A model generated the notes under the pieces. That model searched no databases. It was not told the origin of the DNA and was given only the letters and a program-made list of their open reading frames with translations. Below are positions 50,487 to 59,932 of a stretch of 64,000 nt of DNA, one piece after another. Position 1 is the stretch's first letter. Each line of letters starts with the position of its first letter. The position numbers and the translations under genes were made by a program. This stretch comes from Alistipes sp. GTDB lineage: Bacteria; Bacteroidota; Bacteroidia; Bacteroidales; Rikenellaceae. The DNA lies in contig JAHHQN010000005.1 of the NCBI GenBank assembly GCA_020026375.1, positions 1 to 64,000 of the forward strand. The letters run 5' to 3'.

Positions 50487-52088
50487 ATGGATTTGGAAAC
50501 CATACAGAGAGAAGCACACAAAATTGCAGATATCGTCGACGAGTGGAGCTACCAGCGCAACATTCCCTCGCTCGAACGCGATTTGGTGCTTGAGAAACTC
50601 ATGTCGCTCTACGACATGGTGCGTTTTTCGGCCAAGCGGGTGGAAACAGAGACCGCAGGCCGCCCCCACGCCCCCTCCTGCCGACAGGAAGAGCCCGGAA
50701 TGCAGGCCCTCAACCTCGAAGCGGCATATTACAACGTAACACAGCCGCACACCGCTGCACCTGTGGCTGCCGCCCCCGTGGAGGAGTTCGTGGAGATGAC
50801 CGCTCCGAAGGACATGCAGCCTGTGGAGATCGCCCCTGCCCCCGTGCAGCCCGTCGTGGAAGCACAACCCCACGAGGAGCCGCTCCCCGCACCTCAAGCA
50901 GCCGCTGAAGATAAACCCACGGAACCCATTGCAGCAGAGCCGGCTGAAGCCCCTAACCTCACACACGAGGAAGCACCGGCCACGCCCGACCCGCTGGAAC
51001 TGCACAAGCAGAAGCAACGCCTTATCCTCTCGCTCTACGACATGGAGACCGCTCCCGAAACTTCGGAGGAAACCCCTTCACCAGCCGCCCCTGCGCCGCA
51101 CACCGACACCGCACCCATGTCCGGTTTCGATGCTCCGACCGACGAGGAGGACGATGACGAGGAGGACGATGACGAGGAGGACAACGACCCGTTCGAGGTG
51201 ATTTCGATGGCTTCGGTAGCGGCCATTGCGCAGGAGATACACGAAGCATCGCACCCCGAGCCTTCGGTTGCCGCCGCGACTATCGTGGAGCCCGCTCCCG
51301 AAACGCAAATGCAGGCCGTCACGGAGGAACAGCCCTCCCCTGCTGCCGCACCCACAGTTGCAGCCGAGCAGCCTGCCGCCGCTCCCGAACCGCTCCGCAA
51401 CGAATCCTCGGAGCAGGAGCAGACGGCGGAGACCCTCGCCCCCCATATCATGCAGGAGAGCGTCACCACCCCCTCCGAGGAGCATGTGACGGCCTCCCGT
51501 ACCGACATCGCACAGGAAATTGCCACTGCACAGGAGACCGACCTCACAGAGGAGCGTGTACTTGCCTCCCCCGAGGCTCCGCAGGCGGTCATCTCCGATG
51601 TGACACCCCACCCCGTGGAGCAGCTCTATGATGAGGAGGACGAAGAGGAGGACGACCTCTCCGACGAGGAGGCCATCTCCGTCATCACCCCCGACCCCCT
51701 CGGCCGTGAGTGCGACGGGGAGTTGCACACCCTCTACCACAACGACGAGATTCCCGAAGGCGCGGTACTCGGCGAGGTCATCAACGCCCATGTGCAGACA
51801 CTGGGCGAGAGCATACAGGTGTCACACGACACCGTGTCGGAGGTCATCAGCAGCGACCGCACCGACGATTTGCTGAAGGCCATCGGCATCAACGACAAGT
51901 TCCTGATGATTCACGACCTGTTCGGGGGTGACAGCGATGCTTACGACCGCGTCATCGCCACCCTCAACCAGATGGAATCGCTGGACGACGCTCTGATTTA
52001 TATTGCCGAACATTTCAGCTGGAACCCCAATTCCGACGGAGCCAAGCTGCTGGAAGCCCTGTTGGAAAGAAAATTTCGTAACCTGTAA
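50487..52088 (+). CDS. Acidic low-complexity protein with conserved ends, function unknown
   Basis: A 533-residue protein with three zones. The N terminus (EAHKIADIVDEWSYQRNIPSLERDLVLEKLMSLYDMVRF) and the C terminus (LLKAIGINDKFLMIHDLFGG, then ALIYIAEHFSWNPNSDGAKLL) look folded and helical. The middle, about residues 70-420, is low-complexity Ala/Pro/Glu with Asp/Glu runs (DEEDDDEEDDDEEDN). No signal peptide or membrane segment. The conserved ends resemble a Bacteroidetes protein of unknown function that I cannot name. The 5-bp gap to rsmI implies cotranscription. Confidence 0.75.
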   Translation: MDLETIQREAHKIADIVDEWSYQRNIPSLERDLVLEKLMSLYDMVRFSAKRVETETAGRPHAPSCRQEEPGMQALNLEAAYYNVTQPHTAAPVAAAPVEEFVEMTAPKDMQPVEIAPAPVQPVVEAQPHEEPLPAPQAAAEDKPTEPIAAEPAEAPNLTHEEAPATPDPLELHKQKQRLILSLYDMETAPETSEETPSPAAPAPHTDTAPMSGFDAPTDEEDDDEEDDDEEDNDPFEVISMASVAAIAQEIHEASHPEPSVAAATIVEPAPETQMQAVTEEQPSPAAAPTVAAEQPAAAPEPLRNESSEQEQTAETLAPHIMQESVTTPSEEHVTASRTDIAQEIATAQETDLTEERVLASPEAPQAVISDVTPHPVEQLYDEEDEEEDDLSDEEAISVITPDPLGRECDGELHTLYHNDEIPEGAVLGEVINAHVQTLGESIQVSHDTVSEVISSDRTDDLLKAIGINDKFLMIHDLFGGDSDAYDRVIATLNQMESLDDALIYIAEHFSWNPNSDGAKLLEALLERKFRNL

Positions 52089-52093
52089 GATAA

Positions 52094-52810
52094 ATGTCTA
52101 AACTATACATTGTGCCGACCCCTGTCGGCAACCTCGACGACATCACCCTGCGCGCCATCAAGGTGCTGCAGGAGGTGGATTTCATTCTCGCGGAGGATAC
52201 CCGCACCACATCGTTCCTGCTCAAGCATCTGGGCATCGACAAACCGCTCCGCTCCCACCACAAATTCAACGAGCATGCCACGGTGAAGATGGTGGCCGAG
52301 AGCATCGCCGCCGGAAAGGACGCCGCACTGGTGTCCGATGCCGGTACTCCGGGCATCTCCGACCCCGGCTTCCTGCTGGTGCGTACCTGTGTGGAGGAGG
52401 GCATCGAAGTGCAGACCCTTCCCGGTGCCACGGCCCTCATTCCGGCTGTGGTGCAGAGCGGATTTCCGTGTGACCGTTTCTGCTTCGAGGGCTTCCTGCC
52501 CCAGAAGAAGGGACGCATGAAGCAGTTGCAGAGCATGGTCGACGAGGAGCGTACCATGATTTTCTATGAGTCGCCCTACCGCATCGTCAAGTGTCTGGAG
52601 CAGTTCGCCGAGGTCTTCGGCCCGGAGCGTCAGGTGTCGGTGTCGCGTGAGCTGACCAAGAAGTTCGAGCAGACCGTGCGCGGCACCATCGACGAGGTGC
52701 TGGCCCACTTCCGCGAACACGAACCCAAGGGCGAATTTGTGGTCGTGCTGGCCGGAAAACCCAAGGAGCGCAACGGCCGCCGCCACGACGAAGAAAACGA
52801 CGAAGAGTAA
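52094..52810 (+). CDS. rsmI: 16S rRNA (cytidine(1402)-2'-O)-methyltransferase RsmI
   Basis: A 238-residue tetrapyrrole-methylase-fold enzyme that methylates the 2'-O of C1402 in the 16S decoding centre. KLYIVPTPVGNLDDITLRAIKVL (residues 3-25), FILAEDTRTTSFLLKHLGI, and AALVSDAGTPGISDPGFLLV (about 76-95) are hallmarks; FYESPYRIVKCLEQF and SVSRELTKKFEQTVRGT follow in the usual places. Slightly shorter than E. coli RsmI, lacking part of the C-terminal extension. Confidence 0.95.
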   Translation: MSKLYIVPTPVGNLDDITLRAIKVLQEVDFILAEDTRTTSFLLKHLGIDKPLRSHHKFNEHATVKMVAESIAAGKDAALVSDAGTPGISDPGFLLVRTCVEEGIEVQTLPGATALIPAVVQSGFPCDRFCFEGFLPQKKGRMKQLQSMVDEERTMIFYESPYRIVKCLEQFAEVFGPERQVSVSRELTKKFEQTVRGTIDEVLAHFREHEPKGEFVVVLAGKPKERNGRRHDEENDEE

Positions 52811-52837
52811 CTAATCCCCCCAACCAAACTGATAAAG

Positions 52838-54250
52838 ATGGAACAGAAAGAATTGGAAAAAAAGGAGAAGACGGAGGCTGCCGCCGGCAGCAAATGGTCC
52901 GATGAGCTGAGAGCCTTCCTCCGCGGCCGCTTCAGCCTCGAAGAGGACAAGGCCGACCGCGAAGAGGTGGTGCAGGTCATCTCCAAAGGTGTAGAATTCC
53001 GAGGTGTGAACCTGTGGGTGCTGATTTTCGCCACTCTGACCGCCTCGCTGGGTCTGAATGTCAACTCGGCGGCCGTGATTATCGGCGCCATGCTGATTTC
53101 GCCCATCATGGGCCCCATCATGGGCGTAGGCTTCTCGCTGGGTGTCAGCGACTTCGAACTGTTGAAGAAGTCGTTGCGCAACCTCACGCTCATGTTCATC
53201 GTGGCCATCACCACCTCGACCCTCTACTTCCTGCTTACCCCCATATCGTCGGCACAGAGCGAGCTGCTCGCCCGCACGGTACCCACCACCTACGACGTGC
53301 TGATTGCCCTCACGGGCGGTCTGGCCGGTATGGTGGCACAGACCCGCACCGACAGAACCTCGACCGTGATTCCGGGTGTGGCCATCGCCACCGCCCTCAT
53401 ACCGCCCCTCTGTACGGCAGGTTTCGGTATTGCCACCGGTCAAATCAAGTTCTTCCTCGGCGCGTTCTACCTCTTCTTCATCAACTCGGTATTCATCGCA
53501 CTGGCCACCTACATCATCGTGCGATTCCTCAAGTATGAGAAGAAGACCTTCATCGATCCCATTCGCGAGCGCAATGTGAAGCGTCTGATGATGATTATCA
53601 CGCTGCTGACCTTCATTCCCAGCGTCATCGTCGGTATCCACATGGTCAAGGTCTCCATCTTCGAGGCCATCTCCGACAAGTATGTCACCCAGGTGTTCAA
53701 CTTCCCCCACACCCGGGTCATCGAGTGCAACAAGAAATTCAACAGCGGCAAGACCCCCTCACAAATCGAGCTGGTGCTTATCGGCGAGTCGCTCAGCGAC
53801 GAAATCATCGACAACACTCGCGCACAGATGGAGAGCTTCGGTCTGCGCAACACCGAGCTGATTATCCGTCAGGCCAGCACCACCGACAAGATTGATGTGG
53901 CCTCGATGCAGAACAGCTACGCCGAACTCATCGACGAGAAGAACAACCGAATCAAGGAGATGTCGTCGCTCCTCAAGCGATACAAGGTCACCAATGTGGA
54001 GGTCAACGACATCTCGCGCGAGGTGGGTACCATCACCAACAACATCAAGTCGATTTCGCTGATGAAGGGTATCACCTTCGATGTGAAGGGCAATCCGGGC
54101 GACACGACCCTCGTGTGTGTGGTAATGCCCACCAAGGGTGCGTCCAACGCCAGCATCGACCGCGAGACCCTCATACGCTGGTTGAGAGCGCGCACCAAGG
54201 TCGACAACGTGAAGCTCTTTGTGGAGACCAATCCCGAATCGACAAAATAG
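52838..54250 (+). CDS. DUF389 (TIGR00341) membrane protein
   Basis: A 470-residue inner-membrane protein. The DUF389 core (residues about 40-230) has SLGLNVNSAAVIIGAMLISPIMGPIMGVGF, LTGGLAGMVAQTRTDRTSTVIPGVAIATALIPPLCTAG and several further hydrophobic helices (about six in all). A soluble C-terminal region (about 260-470) includes a helical stretch IDEKNNRIKEMSSLLKRYKV. The function is unknown; the repeated GAM/SP and TALIPP motifs suggest transport. The gap to rsmI is 27 bp. Confidence 0.88.
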   Translation: MEQKELEKKEKTEAAAGSKWSDELRAFLRGRFSLEEDKADREEVVQVISKGVEFRGVNLWVLIFATLTASLGLNVNSAAVIIGAMLISPIMGPIMGVGFSLGVSDFELLKKSLRNLTLMFIVAITTSTLYFLLTPISSAQSELLARTVPTTYDVLIALTGGLAGMVAQTRTDRTSTVIPGVAIATALIPPLCTAGFGIATGQIKFFLGAFYLFFINSVFIALATYIIVRFLKYEKKTFIDPIRERNVKRLMMIITLLTFIPSVIVGIHMVKVSIFEAISDKYVTQVFNFPHTRVIECNKKFNSGKTPSQIELVLIGESLSDEIIDNTRAQMESFGLRNTELIIRQASTTDKIDVASMQNSYAELIDEKNNRIKEMSSLLKRYKVTNVEVNDISREVGTITNNIKSISLMKGITFDVKGNPGDTTLVCVVMPTKGASNASIDRETLIRWLRARTKVDNVKLFVETNPESTK

Positions 54251-54270
54251 GAGCGTCAAAACGACACGAC

Positions 54271-55290
54271 ATGAGTAAAAGTATCACGAAAATCGTCATC
54301 CTAAACTGGAACGGTGCAGCTCATCTGCGCCGTTTCTTGCCCCATGTCATCTCCTCCTGCCCCGAAGGCGTGGAGGTCATCGTGGCCGACAACGGCTCGA
54401 CCGACTCCTCCGTGGAGATGCTGCGCGCGGAGTTCCCGACGGTCACCCTGCTGGAGATGGACCGCAACTACGGCTTCGCCTCGGGCTACAACCGCGCCCT
54501 GCGTCAAATCAGTGCCGACTACTATATCCTGCTCAACTCCGATGTCGAGACCCCCAAAGGCTGGGTCGAACCCCTCGTCAGATGTCTCGACGAACACCCC
54601 GATGTGGCGGCCGTATCGCCCAAGCTCAATGCTCTGGCCGAGCGCGACAAATTCGAATATGCAGGAGCGGCGGGCGGCTACATGGACTTCCTCGGCTATC
54701 CGTTCTGCCGCGGACGCATACTCCGCACCACGGAACACGACCACGGACAGTATGACGACGAACGCGATGTCTTCTGGGTGTCGGGAGCGGCGTTTGCCTG
54801 CCGTGCGGAGGTGTTCCACGCACTGGGCGGCTTCGACGACCATTTCTTCGCCCACATGGAGGAGATAGACCTCTGTTGGCGCATGCAGCTGGCCGGCTAC
54901 CGCATAAGAATCGTGCCGCAGAGCCATGTGTGGCACCTGGGCGGCGGCACCCTCACGGTGGATTCGCCCTCCAAGATATTCTACAACCACCGAAACAATC
55001 TGGCCATGCTCTTCAAGTGTGCCTCGTCGTGGCAGCGGGTGGTGGTGGCCGTCATGCGTCCGCCCCTCGACCTGCTGGCCGCCCTCACCTACCTGATGCA
55101 GGGACGCGCCGACAATTTCCGCGCCGTGTTCCGCGCGTGGAGGGATTTCATGGCGTGGCACCCCCGACTGGCACAGCAGCGCCGGCAAATCAGGGCCTCG
55201 CGCCGCGATGACGGACAACACCACATCTACAAAGGCTCGCTGCTGCTCCGCTATGTGTTGGGACAACGCGAGTTCGGCGACATGATGTAG
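54271..55290 (+). CDS. Glycosyltransferase family 2 protein
   Basis: A 339-residue GT-A inverting glycosyltransferase of the rhamnosyltransferase-like group: TKIVILNWNGAAHLRRFLP (residues 6-24), VIVADNGSTDSSVEML near residue 36, YYILLNSDVETPKGWVEPLV with the DxD equivalent SDVE (about 83-86), and FFAHMEEIDLCWRMQLAGYRI with the EEID catalytic segment. The C-terminal helices (SPSKIFYNHRNNLAMLFKC and following) likely contact the membrane. Donor and acceptor are unknown. The ATG at 54271 was chosen on homology; longer frames overlap the preceding gene. It is followed by a bidirectional terminator. Confidence 0.88.
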   Translation: MSKSITKIVILNWNGAAHLRRFLPHVISSCPEGVEVIVADNGSTDSSVEMLRAEFPTVTLLEMDRNYGFASGYNRALRQISADYYILLNSDVETPKGWVEPLVRCLDEHPDVAAVSPKLNALAERDKFEYAGAAGGYMDFLGYPFCRGRILRTTEHDHGQYDDERDVFWVSGAAFACRAEVFHALGGFDDHFFAHMEEIDLCWRMQLAGYRIRIVPQSHVWHLGGGTLTVDSPSKIFYNHRNNLAMLFKCASSWQRVVVAVMRPPLDLLAALTYLMQGRADNFRAVFRAWRDFMAWHPRLAQQRRQIRASRRDDGQHHIYKGSLLLRYVLGQREFGDMM

Positions 55291-55340
55291 TGCCGCCCCT
55301 CACACTGATATTTGCGGCGGACGACCGCCGCCGTCCAAAA

Positions 55341-55376
55341 GAAATCCCCCTGCCGACATGTCGGCAGGGGGATTTT
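55341..55376. terminator. Bidirectional terminator
   Basis: AAATCCCCCTGCCGACA pairs perfectly with TGTCGGCAGGGGGATTT between two converging genes. Confidence 0.85.
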
Positions 55377-55397
55377 CATATTGTCCGTTGGGGGAGA

Positions 55398-56309
55398 CTA
55401 TTCCCAGAGTTTCTCGGGATAACGACCCTCGGCAATCATGTCGCGAATGGCCTGCATCAGTGCCGGTTTGTCCTCCTTGTAGGTGACACCGTGCCACTGG
55501 GCAGCCGAACGCAGCACGCGCAGCGATGCCGTACCCTCGCCGATGAGCTTGTTGACCATGGTGGGGATATAGAACTCGGCCTTCAGATTCTCGCAGTTGG
55601 CCTTCTGCCACTCCATAAAGTAGGCGTAGGAGTACTCGAAGTAGTCGGGAGTGAAACCAAAAAGGTTCATCGACACGGGGGTATCCTCGGCCAGCTCCTC
55701 GTCGGCACCGCCGTCGTGGAAGACAATCTTGCCGTCGGGCATGCGCTCGATCTGGGTACGCTCGATCATCGAGGTCAGGTCGCCCTTCTCGTCGACACCA
55801 CACACACCGCGCGATACGGTACCGTTGCTCGACAGGGTCTTGTTCAAATCGTAAGCAACCATGCAGTAGCGGTTGCGGCTCTCGCCCAGCTCCGAAAGAT
55901 ATTTGCCGATGGTGGCGTAGGCCTCCATACCGTAGAAGTCGTCGGCGTTAATCACCGCAAAAGGCTCCTTCACCACATCTTTGCCCATCATCACCGCGTG
56001 GTTGGTACCCCACGGCTTCTGGCGGCCTTCGGGAACCGAAAGGCCCTCGGGCAGATACTCCAGCTCCTGGAAAACGAACTCCACGGCAATCTTGCCGCCA
56101 TAGCGCTCGGCATTGAACACCTCCTGGAACTCCTTGGCGAAGGAGTGGCGGATAACAAACACGACCTTGCCGAAACCGGCACGAATGGCATCGTAAATCG
56201 AGTAATCGAGAATCGCCTCGTTGTTGGGGCCGACACCGTCCATCTGTTTCAGCGAGCCGTAGCGCGAACCCATACCGGCTGCAAGAATCAATAAAGTAGG
56301 CTTTACCAT
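55398..56309 (-). CDS. Sugar nucleotidyltransferase
   Basis: A 303-residue GlmU/RmlA-type nucleotidyltransferase: TLLILAAGMGSRYGSLKQMDGVG (residues 4-26) is the pyrophosphorylase signature, PFAVINADDFYG near residue 110 is the metal-binding segment, and FGFTPDYFEYSYAYF follows. The sugar and nucleotide are not evident. The start at 56309 gives the conserved N terminus directly; the in-frame extension upstream overlaps the promoter box at 56351. Monocistronic. Confidence 0.88.
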   Translation of the reverse strand: MVKPTLLILAAGMGSRYGSLKQMDGVGPNNEAILDYSIYDAIRAGFGKVVFVIRHSFAKEFQEVFNAERYGGKIAVEFVFQELEYLPEGLSVPEGRQKPWGTNHAVMMGKDVVKEPFAVINADDFYGMEAYATIGKYLSELGESRNRYCMVAYDLNKTLSSNGTVSRGVCGVDEKGDLTSMIERTQIERMPDGKIVFHDGGADEELAEDTPVSMNLFGFTPDYFEYSYAYFMEWQKANCENLKAEFYIPTMVNKLIGEGTASLRVLRSAAQWHGVTYKEDKPALMQAIRDMIAEGRYPEKLWE

Positions 56310-56350
56310 AATTTTATTCTTTTTTTGACGTTTAAAATTCAAACTTATTA

Positions 56351-56358
56351 CAAATTTA
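56351..56358 (-). promoter_or_regulatory. -7 box TAAATTTG for the nucleotidyltransferase
   Basis: Minus-strand TAnnTTTG match 41 bp upstream of the start. Confidence 0.5.
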
Positions 56359-56474
56359 TAAAAAATATGAAAGACCACCAAGTATTTGCAAACGAAATAG
56401 CGTATTAATCAGCTCTTTCAGTGATGCCGGCCGACAAGTCGTCATTTTTTACCGTCAGATGCCAAAAAAAACAC

Positions 56475-56482
56475 TATCTTTG
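56475..56482 (+). promoter_or_regulatory. -7 box TATCTTTG for the M23-dxr-rseP-lipoprotein-radA run
   Basis: Perfect TAnnTTTG box 38 bp before the ATG at 56521. The five genes that follow are separated by at most 16 bp, so one transcript from here is likely. Confidence 0.7.
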
Positions 56483-56520
56483 CAGATGGTGAATTTTACA
56501 CCTATATTTAAAATCGCGGC

Positions 56521-57444
56521 ATGCCTCCACAAGGCACCCCGCCGCCTCAACCCCAAAACCCAAAACAAGAGAGCATGAGTTGGAAAGAAAATATCACTAA
56601 CGGCTGGCGCGACCTGTTCCGCAAACGCCGCTTCAACATGATCAACGCCATCGACGACAAGGAGGAGTGGCATATCCACATCTCACCGGCCAGCATCTTC
56701 GCCGGCTTCACGGGATTTCTGCTGCTGCTCTTCATCATCGTTCTCTCGCTGGTGGCCTACACTCCGGTCATGGAGTTCCTGCCCGGCTACCGTACCGAAG
56801 CCGACCGCGCACGCGACAATCTGGCTCACAGCATCATACGTCTCGACTCCATCGAGCGCGTGATGAAGGACATGATGACCTACAACGAGAACATCAGCCT
56901 CATCATGGAGGGCAAAAGCCCCGTGGCACGCACCCTCGAATCCTCGGACAACGAGCGCAAGAGCAAGGCGGCCGTAGCCCCCTCGCCCGAGGACTCGCTG
57001 CTGCGCCGACAGATGGAGGGCGACGGCATCTACTCGCTCTCCTCGCGCCCCACGGCGGCCGACAAGCTCCGCAAATCGCTGGAGCTGCTCCCTCCGGCCG
57101 AGGGTATCATCACCGACCGCTTCGACATCAAGGCCGGCCGCTTCTCGATGACGATGGCCACCACCGAGGCCGACCGCATCACCGCCATCGCGCAGGGTAC
57201 GGTCATTCTCAGCCTGTGGAGTCCCCAGACCGGACACATCATCGAGATACAGCATGCCGACAACACCCTGTCGGTCTACAAGAACCTCTCGCAGTCGCTC
57301 GTCGAAAAGGGACAGCTCCTCAAGGCCGGCGACCTGATAGGTTACAGTGCCGAGCATAAGGACGCCGCGCACAAACAACTCTTCGAATTTGAACTCTGGA
57401 ACAACGGCAAACCCGTCGATCCCGAGGAATATATCATCTTCTAA
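56521..57444 (+). CDS. Degenerate M23/LytM-like membrane protein
   Basis: A 307-residue protein: a cytoplasmic N-terminal segment (WRDLFRKRRFNMINAIDDKEEWHIHI), one membrane helix (FAGFTGFLLLLFIIVLSLVAY, about residues 60-80), a periplasmic coiled-coil-like linker, and a C-terminal LytM-like beta domain (GIITDRFDIKAGRFSMTMAT, then GHIIEIQHADNTLSVYKNLSQ and KQLFEFELWNNGKPVDPEEYI). The zinc-binding HxxxD and HxH of active M23 peptidases are missing (FEFELW stands where HLHFELW is usual), so it is probably a regulator of wall hydrolases, like EnvC or NlpD. Its stop overlaps the dxr ATG by one base. Confidence 0.85.
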   Translation: MPPQGTPPPQPQNPKQESMSWKENITNGWRDLFRKRRFNMINAIDDKEEWHIHISPASIFAGFTGFLLLLFIIVLSLVAYTPVMEFLPGYRTEADRARDNLAHSIIRLDSIERVMKDMMTYNENISLIMEGKSPVARTLESSDNERKSKAAVAPSPEDSLLRRQMEGDGIYSLSSRPTAADKLRKSLELLPPAEGIITDRFDIKAGRFSMTMATTEADRITAIAQGTVILSLWSPQTGHIIEIQHADNTLSVYKNLSQSLVEKGQLLKAGDLIGYSAEHKDAAHKQLFEFELWNNGKPVDPEEYIIF

Positions 57445-58595
57445 TGAAACAACAACTTGCAGTATTGGGTTCTACCGGGTCCATCGGCGTACAGACACTC
57501 GACATCGTACGCGAAAATCCCGATTTATTCGAAATAACGACGCTCACCGCCCACCACAACTGGCAGCAGCTGGCAGCACAGGCCCGCGAATTTGACGCCG
57601 ACACCGTGGTCATCGCCGACAAGAGCTGCTACGCACCCCTGCGCGAAGCCCTCGCCGACACCGACACCAAGGTCTACGCCGGAGAGGAGGCCGTGGCACA
57701 GGTGGCCGAGGCCGGAAATGTGAATGTGGTCGTCAACGCACTGGTGGGCTACGCCGGACTGGCCCCCACGGTGGCCGCCCTGCGCAAGGGCAAGAAGCTG
57801 GCTCTGGCCAACAAGGAGTCGCTGGTCGTAGGCGGCGAGGTGGTCATGCGCATGGCCGCCGACAACAAGGCCCCCATTCTGCCCATCGACTCGGAGCATT
57901 CGGCCATCTTCCAGTGTCTGGCCGGCGAACAGTCGCCCCTGCGCCGACTGATTATCACCTGCAGTGGCGGCTCGTTCCGCGACCTGAAGCGCGAAGAGCT
58001 GGCCCATGTCACCGTAGAGCAGGCTCTGAAACACCCCCAGTGGAACATGGGTGCCAAAATCACCATCGACTCGTCGACGCTGGTCAACAAGGGTTTCGAG
58101 GTCATCGAGGCCCACTGGCTCTTCGGCACTCCGGCCGACCGGATTTCGGTGGTGATACACCCCCAGTCGATTATCCACTCGATGGTGGAGTTCGAGGACG
58201 GCGCCATCAAGGCTCAGCTCGGCACTCCCGACATGCGCATGCCCATCAGCTACGCGCTGATGTTCCCCCACCGTGCGGTGCGTGAGAGCGAGCGTTTTGA
58301 CTTCTTCCAGCACCCCCAGCTCACCTTTGCGGAGGTCGACCGCCTGAAGTATCCGGCCCTCGACATCGCCTACGACTGTCTGCGCAAGGGCGGCACGGCG
58401 GCCTGCACCATGAACGGCTCGAACGAAATGGCCGTGGCGGCATTCCTCGCCCGCAAGTGTCAGTGGCTCGACATTGTCAAGACCATCGAGTATGCGCTCG
58501 ACAAGGCCACCTTCACCCTCCACCCCACACTCGACGACCTGGAAATGGCCAACGAGGAGTCACGCCGACTCGCCCGCGAATATTTAGCACTGTAA
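57444..58595 (+). CDS. dxr: 1-deoxy-D-xylulose-5-phosphate reductoisomerase
   Basis: A 383-residue enzyme of the MEP isoprenoid pathway that turns DXP into MEP with NADPH and a divalent metal. LAVLGSTGSIGVQTLDIVRE (residues 5-24) binds NADPH; LALANKESLVVGGEVVM near residue 114, LPIDSEHSAIFQCL near 145 (metal and substrate), KITIDSSTLVNKGFEVIEAHWLF near 203 and GTPDMRMPISYAL near 266 are the expected motifs. The length is normal. Coupled to the preceding gene through TAATG. Confidence 0.97.
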   Translation: MKQQLAVLGSTGSIGVQTLDIVRENPDLFEITTLTAHHNWQQLAAQAREFDADTVVIADKSCYAPLREALADTDTKVYAGEEAVAQVAEAGNVNVVVNALVGYAGLAPTVAALRKGKKLALANKESLVVGGEVVMRMAADNKAPILPIDSEHSAIFQCLAGEQSPLRRLIITCSGGSFRDLKREELAHVTVEQALKHPQWNMGAKITIDSSTLVNKGFEVIEAHWLFGTPADRISVVIHPQSIIHSMVEFEDGAIKAQLGTPDMRMPISYALMFPHRAVRESERFDFFQHPQLTFAEVDRLKYPALDIAYDCLRKGGTAACTMNGSNEMAVAAFLARKCQWLDIVKTIEYALDKATFTLHPTLDDLEMANEESRRLAREYLAL

Positions 58596-58611
58596 TCCCC
58601 GAAAACAACAA

Positions 58612-59928
58612 ATGGACATACTCATCAAGATTCTTCAGTTCTTCCTCAGTTTCACCCTTCTCGTGGGCATTCACGAGTTCGGACACTTCATCGCGGCACG
58701 CCTGTTCGGTATCCGCGTCGACAAGTTCTACATCTTCTTCGACCCCTGGTTCTCGCTCTTCAAATTCAAGAAGGGCGACACCGAATACGGTGTGGGCTGG
58801 CTGCCGCTGGGCGGCTACTGCAAAATCGCCGGCATGGTCGACGAATCGATGGACACCGAGCAACTCAAGCAGGCTCCCCAGTCGTGGGAGTTCCGCACCA
58901 AACCGGCCTGGCAGCGCTTCGTGGTGCTGATTGCCGGTGTGACGATGAACGTGCTGCTGGCGATGGCCATCTACACGGGCATGTGCTACACCTGGGGCGA
59001 GACCTACAGCTCCAACGACCAAATCAAATGGGGCTACAACTTCAACGAGGCGGCCCACCGTCTGGGTTTTGAGGACGGCGACCGCTTCGTGAGCATCGAC
59101 GGCCAGAAGCCCGACGACATCATGGAAATCGTCAACGCACTGGTCATCACCGAGAGCGACCGCCGCGTGGTGGTCAACCGCAAGGGAGAGGAGATTACCC
59201 TCCACCTGTCGCTCGACGAGCTGATAGCCATGCGACAGGAGCGCGGCTACGAGAATTTCATGACCGTACGCATGCCTTTCATCATCGACAGCGTGACCAA
59301 TCCTTCGCTCCGCACTCTCTCCAGAGGTGACGAGGTGATTGCCATCGACGGGGTGAAGGAGGGCGACTTCATCGCCTACACCGACTACCTCGGACAGCAC
59401 AAGGACCAGCAGGTGCAGCTCACCGTCCGCCGCACGGACTCCTCGGTCGACACCCTCTCCGTGAAGGTCGATGCTGCGGGACGTCTGGGCATCATCGCAG
59501 GCAACCCCTTCACCTTCAATGTGAAGGAGTACACCTTCTGGGAGTCGATTCCGGCAGGTATCCGCAAGACAGGCAACGTGTTGTCGTCGTACTGGGACCA
59601 GCTCAAGCTCATCGTACAGCCCAAGACCGAACTCTACAAGGAGGTGGGAGGCTTCATCGCCATCGCCAACATCTTCCCCAAGACCTGGGACTGGCAGGTG
59701 TTCTGGTCGATGACCGCCTTCCTTTCGATTATCCTCGCCGTGATGAACCTGCTGCCCATACCGGGACTCGACGGCGGCCACGCACTGTTCACCCTGTGGG
59801 AGATGATTACCGGCCGCAAGCCCGGCGACAAGTTCCTCGAGGTGGCACAGTATGTGGGTTTCGTCATTCTCCTGCTGCTGCTCATACTGGCCAACGGCAA
59901 CGACATTTACAAATTATTCATGCACTAA
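58612..59928 (+). CDS. rseP: Site-2 metalloprotease RseP
   Basis: A 438-residue intramembrane zinc protease that cleaves anti-sigma factors and signal-peptide remnants. TLLVGIHEFGHFIAARLFGI (residues 16-35) holds the HExGH zinc motif, WLPLGGYCKIAGM follows, two PDZ-like regions occupy about 125-290, and MNLLPIPGLDGGHALFTLWEMITG near residue 380 provides the third ligand. Two membrane helices at each end. 16 bp after dxr, an association widespread in bacteria. Confidence 0.96.
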   Translation: MDILIKILQFFLSFTLLVGIHEFGHFIAARLFGIRVDKFYIFFDPWFSLFKFKKGDTEYGVGWLPLGGYCKIAGMVDESMDTEQLKQAPQSWEFRTKPAWQRFVVLIAGVTMNVLLAMAIYTGMCYTWGETYSSNDQIKWGYNFNEAAHRLGFEDGDRFVSIDGQKPDDIMEIVNALVITESDRRVVVNRKGEEITLHLSLDELIAMRQERGYENFMTVRMPFIIDSVTNPSLRTLSRGDEVIAIDGVKEGDFIAYTDYLGQHKDQQVQLTVRRTDSSVDTLSVKVDAAGRLGIIAGNPFTFNVKEYTFWESIPAGIRKTGNVLSSYWDQLKLIVQPKTELYKEVGGFIAIANIFPKTWDWQVFWSMTAFLSIILAVMNLLPIPGLDGGHALFTLWEMITGRKPGDKFLEVAQYVGFVILLLLLILANGNDIYKLFMH

Positions 59929-59932
59929 CCCC

